From assembly GCA_963821495.1 (NCBI GenBank), contig CAWGEA010000003.1:2046001-2110000 (forward strand): 64,000 nucleotides of DNA. The letters run 5' to 3'. Origin of the DNA: AC-32 sp963821495 (GTDB lineage Bacteria; Actinomycetota; Thermoleophilia; Gaiellales; Gaiellaceae). Shown here in pieces: positions 58,796 through 64,000 of this stretch; position 1 is the stretch's first letter, and every line of letters starts with the position of its first letter. Under the pieces are notes generated by a model. That model saw nothing but the letters and a program-made list of their open reading frames with translations, searched no databases and was not told the origin of the DNA. The translations under genes and the position numbers were made by a program.

Positions 58796-59740
58796 CTACG
58801 CGGCGACGATGAAGACCGGCGTCCCGATGCGGACCTGGCCGAAGAGCCACTCCGCATCGGGGATGCGCATGCGGATGCAGCCGTGCGAGGCCGAGTAGCC
58901 GATCGAGGCCGCGTCCGGCGTGCCGTGCATGCCGACGCCGGCTGCGTCGAGGCCCATCCAGCGCGTGCCGAGCGGGTTGCCCGGCCCGGGCGGGATCGGC
59001 TTCAGGCCCTTGGCCCACGGTGAGTCAGGCGGGCGCCACCAGGGGTTGCGCTGCATGTCGACGACGTGCCAGTCGCCGAGTGGCGTCGGGTAGATCGCCT
59101 GGCCGGTCGCGACCTGGAAGGTCCTCCAGGGGTGGGAGCCGCGATAGAGGTGGAGCTCGTTCGAGCCGCGGTAGATGACGACGACCGCGCCGAAGCTGTT
59201 CGCGGTCACCGACGGCGCGACCGTTTGCGCCGTCGGGCGCAGCAGCGGCCGACGCGCGACCGCGAGCGCCGCCTCCATCCCGTCGACGGTCTGCTGGCGG
59301 TTGAGCTTCAGTCCGGTCTTGCTGGGCTCGATCACGGGCTGCAAGCCCCTGAGCGTCGCTGTCGCGTCCACAGGCGCGACCGACAGCCGTGCGTCGAGCG
59401 CGCGCACGTACCGCTGGATCCGCGCCGGGTCGACGTTCACCCGCAGCGAGAGGTGGTCGGTGCGCTGCGCCTTCAGGACCTGCCGGACGGCGTCGTTCGT
59501 GTCGACGCTCGCGCCGAGCGCGGCCGGCCGCACGCTCCAGTGCTTGCCGTTGAAGACGAAGCGCAGCGGGCGGTTGTACCACCACGAGACGGCGTTTCTC
59601 GCCTCCTCCGAGCTGAGCCCGCCCAGGCTGACGCCGCCGATCGCCACCCCCGGCCGGACGATCGCCGTGCGCTGGGCGCTCGGCGCTGCGGCTCCGGAAG
59701 CGATCGCAGCCAATGCGACGAAGAGCACGAACCGCTTCAC
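58796..59740 (-). CDS. L,D-transpeptidase (YkuD) with peptidoglycan-binding domains
   Basis: 314 residues. A signal peptide (KRFVLFVALAAIASGAA) is followed by a VanW/PG-binding-4-like region (GVSLGGLSSEEARNAV), then YkuD with the catalytic HGTPDAASIG...SASHGCIRM motif. It forms 3-3 cross-links in the cell wall or anchors proteins. GTG 59740 is 7 nt after TAACAT (59753-59748), leaderless; the frame upstream to 59938 is not supported. Confidence 0.9.
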   Translation of the reverse strand: MKRFVLFVALAAIASGAAAPSAQRTAIVRPGVAIGGVSLGGLSSEEARNAVSWWYNRPLRFVFNGKHWSVRPAALGASVDTNDAVRQVLKAQRTDHLSLRVNVDPARIQRYVRALDARLSVAPVDATATLRGLQPVIEPSKTGLKLNRQQTVDGMEAALAVARRPLLRPTAQTVAPSVTANSFGAVVVIYRGSNELHLYRGSHPWRTFQVATGQAIYPTPLGDWHVVDMQRNPWWRPPDSPWAKGLKPIPPGPGNPLGTRWMGLDAAGVGMHGTPDAASIGYSASHGCIRMRIPDAEWLFGQVRIGTPVFIVAA

Positions 59741-59786
59741 GTGCGGGATGTTAGCCCTCCTCGGGCTGGACGGTAGGCTCGGCGCC

Positions 59787-60269
59787 GTGACCAAGCAGCT
59801 CTGGGCCCCCTGGCGGCTCGAGTACATCAAGCAGGCGGACGAGCAGCCCGGCTGCGTCTTCTGCGACGCGGCGGCCGGTGACGACGAGGAGAAGCTGATC
59901 GTGTACCGCGGCGAGCACGCGTTCGTCCTGCTGAACAAGTACCCGTACTCGTCGGGGCACCTGATGGTGGCGGGGTACCGCCACGTGGGCGAGCTCGCAG
60001 GCCTGAGCGACGAGGAGGCGCTCGAGATCCACCGGCTCGCGCAGCGGGGCGTCGGGGCGCTCGGCGAGGCCTACGGCCCCGAGGGCTACAACCTCGGGTG
60101 GAACCTCGGCCGCGTCGCCGGCGCCGGCGTCGTCGATCACGTCCATCTCCACGTCGTCCCCCGCTGGGCCGGTGACACGAACTTCATGCCCGTCCTCGCC
60201 GACGTGAAGGTGCTCCCGGAGCACCTCGCCGAAACCCGCCGCCGCGTCGCGGACGCCTGGCCTAGCTGA
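59787..60269 (+). CDS. HIT-family hydrolase/phosphorylase
   Basis: 160 residues. WAPWRLEYIKQADEQPGCVF with a CxxC zinc pair (GCVFCDA), and the HIT triad VDHVHLHVVPRW. It resembles the mycobacterial Ap4A phosphorylase-type HIT proteins. GTG 59787 is 7 nt after TAGGCT (59774-59779), leaderless. The 3' end overlaps hemL by 8 bp. Confidence 0.88.
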   Translation: MTKQLWAPWRLEYIKQADEQPGCVFCDAAAGDDEEKLIVYRGEHAFVLLNKYPYSSGHLMVAGYRHVGELAGLSDEEALEIHRLAQRGVGALGEAYGPEGYNLGWNLGRVAGAGVVDHVHLHVVPRWAGDTNFMPVLADVKVLPEHLAETRRRVADAWPS

Positions 60270-61422
60270 AGAGCTCGGCGACGGTCTCGAGCGTGCGGTC
60301 GATCTCCTCGTCGCCGTGCGCCGTCGAGAGGAACATCGCCTCGTTCTGCGACGGGGCGAGGTAGATGCCGTGCTCGAGCAGGTGGCGGAAGAGCGCCGGG
60401 TAGTCGTCGACGAAGAGCGTGGCCATCGCGCCCACTCGTTCGAAGCGGCCGTAGCGGGCGAGCGCGTCGAGCCGCCTCCCCTTTGTCTCCAGCTCCTCGT
60501 AGACCTCGGGCGTCAGCCGCCGCAGCACCGAGAGGCCGGCCGCCGTCGCGAGTGGGTTTCCGGAAAGCGTCCCGGCCTGGTAGACGTCGCCCGCCGGCGC
60601 TAGGCGGTCCATCAGCTCGGCCCGGCCGCCGAAGGCCGCCAGCGGCAGCCCGCCGCCGACGATCTTGCCGAGCACCGTCAGGTCGGGCAGCACGCCGTAG
60701 CGTTCCTGCGCGCCGCCGCGGGCGACGCGGAAACCGGTGATCACCTCGTCGAAGACGAGCAACGCCCCGCTCGCGTCGCACAGCCGCCGCAGGCCCTCGA
60801 GGAACCCGTCGGCCGGAGGGACGACGCCCATGTTCCCGGCGACCGGCTCGACGAAGACGCACGCCGCGCCGTCGATCGCGCGCTCGACGGCCTCGAGGTC
60901 GTTGTAGTCGACCACGCGCCCCTCCCCGTGCGTGTCGATCCCGAGCGTCCGCACACCCGAGCCGGCCTCGGACAGGAACGGGTCGGCATGCCCGTGGTAG
61001 CAGCCGCGGAAGCGCACGAACGGCTCCCGTCCGGTCGCGGCGCGCGCGAGCCGCAGCGCGGTCATCGCCGCCTCCGTCCCCGACGAGACCAGCCGCACGA
61101 GCTCCACCGAGGGCACGGCGCCGACGATCTCCTCGGCCAGCTCGACCTCGCGCTCGGTCGCGGTGCCGAAGCTCGTCCCGGCGCTCGCGGCCGCGACGAC
61201 CGCCTCGACCGTCTCCGGGTCGGCGTGGCCGAAGATCAGGGGCCCCCACGAGAGCACCCAGTCGACGTAGCGGCGGCCCTCGACGTCCTCGAGGTAGGCG
61301 CCCTCCCCGCGCGCGGCGAACAGCGGCTCGTCGAGCCCGACCGCCTTCATCGCGCGCACCGGCGAGTTGACGCCGCCGGGGATCACCTTCACGGCCCGGG
61401 CGTAGAGCTCGGCGGAGGTCAC
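60262..61422 (-). CDS. hemL: Glutamate-1-semialdehyde 2,1-aminomutase
   Basis: 386 residues, class III PLP aminotransferase. N-terminal PGGVNSPVRAMKAVG, FDEVITGFRVARGG and the PLP lysine in TVLGKIVGGGLPLAAFGGRA. It converts GSA to 5-aminolevulinate in heme synthesis. GTG 61422 overlaps the hemA stop. Confidence 0.93.
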   Translation of the reverse strand: MTSAELYARAVKVIPGGVNSPVRAMKAVGLDEPLFAARGEGAYLEDVEGRRYVDWVLSWGPLIFGHADPETVEAVVAAASAGTSFGTATEREVELAEEIVGAVPSVELVRLVSSGTEAAMTALRLARAATGREPFVRFRGCYHGHADPFLSEAGSGVRTLGIDTHGEGRVVDYNDLEAVERAIDGAACVFVEPVAGNMGVVPPADGFLEGLRRLCDASGALLVFDEVITGFRVARGGAQERYGVLPDLTVLGKIVGGGLPLAAFGGRAELMDRLAPAGDVYQAGTLSGNPLATAAGLSVLRRLTPEVYEELETKGRRLDALARYGRFERVGAMATLFVDDYPALFRHLLEHGIYLAPSQNEAMFLSTAHGDEEIDRTLETVAELFS

Positions 61423-62639
61423 TCGCGCTCGTCGCGCAGGGCGAAGAGATCACGCAGCGGCTCCGAGCCGGCTTCCTTCGCCCGAATCGTCGGCGCGTGC
61501 AGGAGCTTGTTGACGATCTGCGTCGTCAGCGTCTCGACGGTCTCGCGCTCGCGCGGCGAGAGGTCGGAGAGCCGCGAGCCCGCCCGGGCGAGCTCCTCGG
61601 AGCGGATCTCCTCCGCCCGCGCCCGCAGGTCGCGGATCGCCTCGGCCGCGTCGCGGGCACGGCGCCATTCGGCGAAGCGTGCCGCCTCCTCGGCGACGAT
61701 CGCCTCCGCCTCGCGCACGTCCTCCTCACGACCGACGAGGCCCTCGCCGAGAGCGTCGATATCGAAGAGCGTGCAGCCGTCGAGCTCGCCGATCGCGGGG
61801 TCGAGGTCGCGCGGCACCGCCACGTCCACCAGCACGAGCGGCTTCTCCCGCGGCCGAACGGCCTCCGCGTGCAGGATCGGGTACGGGCAGCGCGTCGCCG
61901 AGAGGACGAGATCGGCCTCGGGCAGCTCGACCGCGACGGCGTCGAAGGCCGCCGCCCGTCCGCCCACCCGCTCGGCCAGCTCCTGCGCACTCTCGAGCGT
62001 TCGGCTCGAGACCACCACCTCGGCCCCGCGCGCGCGCAGGTCGCGGGCGGCGAGCTCGCTCATCCTCCCCGCTCCGAAGAGCAGCGCGCGCCTCCCCTTC
62101 ACGCCGCCCAGCTCTCGCGCTCCGAGCTCGACCGCGGACGCCGCGACCGACTCCGGCAGCTCGTGGAGCTTGGCCTCGGTGCGCACACGTTTCCCCGCGT
62201 GCAGCGCGTCCTCGAAGAGCCGGTTCAGCAGCGCACTCGTCGCCCCGGCCCTTCGAGCCGCCTCGTAGGCGTCGCGCACCTGGCCCAGGATCTGCGACTC
62301 GCCCGGGACGAGCGAGTCGAGCCCCGCGGCGACGCGGAAGAGGTGCGAGACCGCCTCGCCGTCGTCCCAGCGCGCGAGCACGCCGGCGAGATCGAGACCG
62401 GAGCGGCGCTCGAGCTCCTCGCGCGCGACCTCGGGCTCGCCGCCGACGACGTAGACCTCCGTGCGATTGCACGTCGAGAGCACGACCGCCTCCACGCCCT
62501 CGCCGGCCAGGTCGGCCGCGAGCTCGGCCGCGTGGCCGTCCTGGAGGAACAGGCGCTCGCGCACCTCGAGCGGCGCGTGGTGGTGCGAGACGCCGATTGC
62601 GAGCAGCCGTGCCGGGAGCTGAGAGGGGCCGTCTTCCAC
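61419..62639 (-). CDS. hemA: Glutamyl-tRNA reductase
   Basis: 406 residues. The catalytic Cys is in VVLSTCNRTEVYVV; GESQILGQVRDAYEAAR and the NADPH-binding LLFGAGRMSELAARDL follow. It reduces Glu-tRNA to GSA for HemL, which follows directly. GTG 62639 is the best start; the frame extends to 62678. Other heme genes are outside the window. Confidence 0.93.
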   Translation of the reverse strand: MEDGPSQLPARLLAIGVSHHHAPLEVRERLFLQDGHAAELAADLAGEGVEAVVLSTCNRTEVYVVGGEPEVAREELERRSGLDLAGVLARWDDGEAVSHLFRVAAGLDSLVPGESQILGQVRDAYEAARRAGATSALLNRLFEDALHAGKRVRTEAKLHELPESVAASAVELGARELGGVKGRRALLFGAGRMSELAARDLRARGAEVVVSSRTLESAQELAERVGGRAAAFDAVAVELPEADLVLSATRCPYPILHAEAVRPREKPLVLVDVAVPRDLDPAIGELDGCTLFDIDALGEGLVGREEDVREAEAIVAEEAARFAEWRRARDAAEAIRDLRARAEEIRSEELARAGSRLSDLSPRERETVETLTTQIVNKLLHAPTIRAKEAGSEPLRDLFALRDERE

Positions 62640-62670
62640 GGGTACGAGCGCGATGGTACCGCCGTCGCGG

Positions 62671-63708
62671 CTACGCACCCCACCAGAAGCTGGAGGCGAT
62701 CACCACGTAGAGCCCGATCAGGATGGCGCCCTCCTCCCGGTTGCTCTCGCCGTCGTAGACGACGAGCGCCGTCACCGCGGCCGACAGCAGCAGCGCGATC
62801 GCGAGCAGCGTCGGGAAGACGAGGCTCAACTCCGTCGCGAACGCAAGGCTCGCGAAGACGAGCACGGGCGTCAGCAGGAGCGCGACCTGCAGGGCCGAGC
62901 TGACGATCACGGAGATCGCGAAGTCGACCCGGTTGCGCATCGCGAGCTGCACGCCGACGACGTTCTCGACCGCGTTCCCGGCGATCGCCACGATCACGAG
63001 GCCCGCGAAGTCCTGGCTCATGTGCATCGCCTCGGTGGCCGGGGTCAGCGCGGTGACGAACCAGTCGCTCGTCAGCGCCGCGGCCGTCGCCGCCCCGCCA
63101 AGTACCACGATCGTCGTCGTGAGCGACCAGCGCGGCGCCTCCCCCGCCTCGTCGTCGCCGGCGAGGAAGACCGGCAGCGTGACGAAGAAGAGCACGATCA
63201 GGACGCCGGCGCAGATGAAGCTCAGCGTCCGGTCGTGCGACGCCGCCGGCGTATGGAAGGTGTGCGTCAGCGTCGGCATCGAGAGGATCGCCGCGGCCAG
63301 CACGGTGAGCGTCGCGATCAGGCGGGCGCGCGGGTAGTCGAACCGCTGCGTCCCGTGCTTGATCCCGCCGGCGAGGAACGCGACCCCGAGCACGAGCACC
63401 CCGTTTGCGATCACGGAGCCGACGAGCGCCGCCTGGACGACGCGGATCAGCCCGTCGTGGAGCGCGAAGAGCGAGATGAAGAGCTCCGGCAGGTTCCCGA
63501 GGCCGGACTGCACGACCCCTGCCGACGACGAGCCGACCCGGCCGCCGAGCTGATCGGTCGCGCTCCCGACGAGCTGTGCGAGCAGCGCGATCGCGGCCGC
63601 GGCGACGAGGAAGGCGAGCACCGCCGGCGCCTCGAGGTAGTGCGCCAGGCCCGCCGCAACCACGAGCACGGCGGCGATGCCGATCCGGAAGACCTCCCCG
63701 CGCGTCAC
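62671..63708 (-). CDS. Ca2+/H+ antiporter-type CaCA family transporter
   Basis: 345 residues with about ten spans. The two alpha-repeat motifs are GNLPELFISLFALHDGL and GNAVENVVGVQLAMRNRVD (G-N-x-x-E). It resembles the CAX/ChaA branch exchanging calcium for protons. GTG 63708 is the start. It is upstream of hemA in the same direction, 31 bp away. Confidence 0.88.
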   Translation of the reverse strand: MTRGEVFRIGIAAVLVVAAGLAHYLEAPAVLAFLVAAAAIALLAQLVGSATDQLGGRVGSSSAGVVQSGLGNLPELFISLFALHDGLIRVVQAALVGSVIANGVLVLGVAFLAGGIKHGTQRFDYPRARLIATLTVLAAAILSMPTLTHTFHTPAASHDRTLSFICAGVLIVLFFVTLPVFLAGDDEAGEAPRWSLTTTIVVLGGAATAAALTSDWFVTALTPATEAMHMSQDFAGLVIVAIAGNAVENVVGVQLAMRNRVDFAISVIVSSALQVALLLTPVLVFASLAFATELSLVFPTLLAIALLLSAAVTALVVYDGESNREEGAILIGLYVVIASSFWWGA

Positions 63709-63770
63709 CGCGGCATGATCGCGGATCGCGCAAGCAGCGGGCGCCCGGCTAGCGGGGCTTCACCCGACGA

Positions 63771-64000
63771 TCAGGTCGCGGTCGACACTGACCAGATCAG
63801 AGCGTCGAGAATTCGCACCTCGGTGAACCGGTACCCGCGGCGTGCAAGCTCCCCCCGGATCTCATGCAGGGCCGCGCGGTTGCGATCGAGGTCTCGTCGG
63901 TAGCTGCGGACGAGCGCGGTCGCGCGCTCCGCGAACGTCCCTGGCGCCTGTGCCTCGGGGTCGTCCTCCGTCAGGTACGCCTGGATCACGCTGTCGAGGA
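63771..64000 (-). CDS. Hypothetical protein, partial at right edge
   Basis: The frame is open to the window end: LDSVIQAYLTEDDPEAQ, a helical ATALVRSYRRDLDRNRAALH and TEVRILDALIWSVSTAT. A GTG at 63989 would give 72 residues, but the frame probably begins outside the window. No family recognised. Confidence 0.4.
   Translation of the reverse strand, partial: LDSVIQAYLTEDDPEAQAPGTFAERATALVRSYRRDLDRNRAALHEIRGELARRGYRFTEVRILDALIWSVSTAT

Overview
The window is high-GC actinobacterial chromosome. The taxon-level evidence is a mihF-gmk-rpoZ block after a de novo pyrimidine operon, an actinobacterial LexA box (CGAAC-N4-GTTCG), a PyrR loop beside a Shine-Dalgarno, and many genes that start 6-8 nt after a TAnnnT -10 hexamer (leaderless transcripts). 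A deep-branching soil lineage such as Thermoleophilia (Gaiellales or Solirubrobacterales) is my inference; no rRNA is present to settle it. Several genes carry apparent single-base indels (pyrR, an osmC-like gene, possibly the second MFS gene), so some assembly error is possible.

Layout. 1-1.3 kb: start of nusA, rimP behind an intrinsic-terminator-like leader, a small protein and a PadR regulator, all minus. 1.35-4.5 kb: a HelD-like ATPase, an alpha/beta hydrolase and a VOC protein. 5-9.4 kb: three secreted proteins (beta-helix, lysyl-oxidase-like, TolB-like propeller). 9.6-11 kb: a decayed dtd copy, a two-gene micro-operon and intact dtd. 11-18.7 kb: a PilB/GspE ATPase, a TPR protein, a coaBC-moxR-DUF58-transglutaminase run. 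18.8-30.7 kb: a cupredoxin, then rpoZ, gmk, mihF, pyrD, pyrK, carB, carA, an AadA-like nucleotidyltransferase, pyrC, pyrB and pyrR (transcribed leftward from pyrR), with a methyltransferase, a DUF2007 protein and RNase Z further upstream. 31.7-38.7 kb: a SnoaL-like protein, an SOS-controlled LysM membrane protein, a phosphoesterase, two M29 aminopeptidases, a glycosidase-like protein and a dgcA-dgcN pair. 38.7-40.1 kb: an MFS transporter whose stop codon lies inside tRNA-Arg(CCG).

40.1-47.15 kb is an island anchored at that tRNA. It holds the decayed C-terminus of a tyrosine integrase, then about ten small unrelated genes (two VOC proteins, an EVE-like protein, a RibD/DHFR-like reductase, a metallo-beta-lactamase-fold hydrolase, a GNAT acetyltransferase, a double-hotdog/cyclase fusion and small unknowns). 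They are separated by ten copies of a roughly 31-bp repeat, all in one orientation, and the island ends at a diverged copy of the tRNA 3' end. This cassette-like array is the most unusual structure in the window.

47.2-52.1 kb is a stress and envelope neighbourhood of very small membrane or secreted proteins with a UspA, an NfeD-like protein, a frameshifted OsmC and a vWA protein. 52.2-64 kb: a second MFS transporter, a CorA transporter, a divergent two-component system with a PhoP-like tandem repeat in front of a likely target gene, an L,D-transpeptidase, a HIT protein, hemA-hemL, a CaCA antiporter and a partial gene at the right edge.
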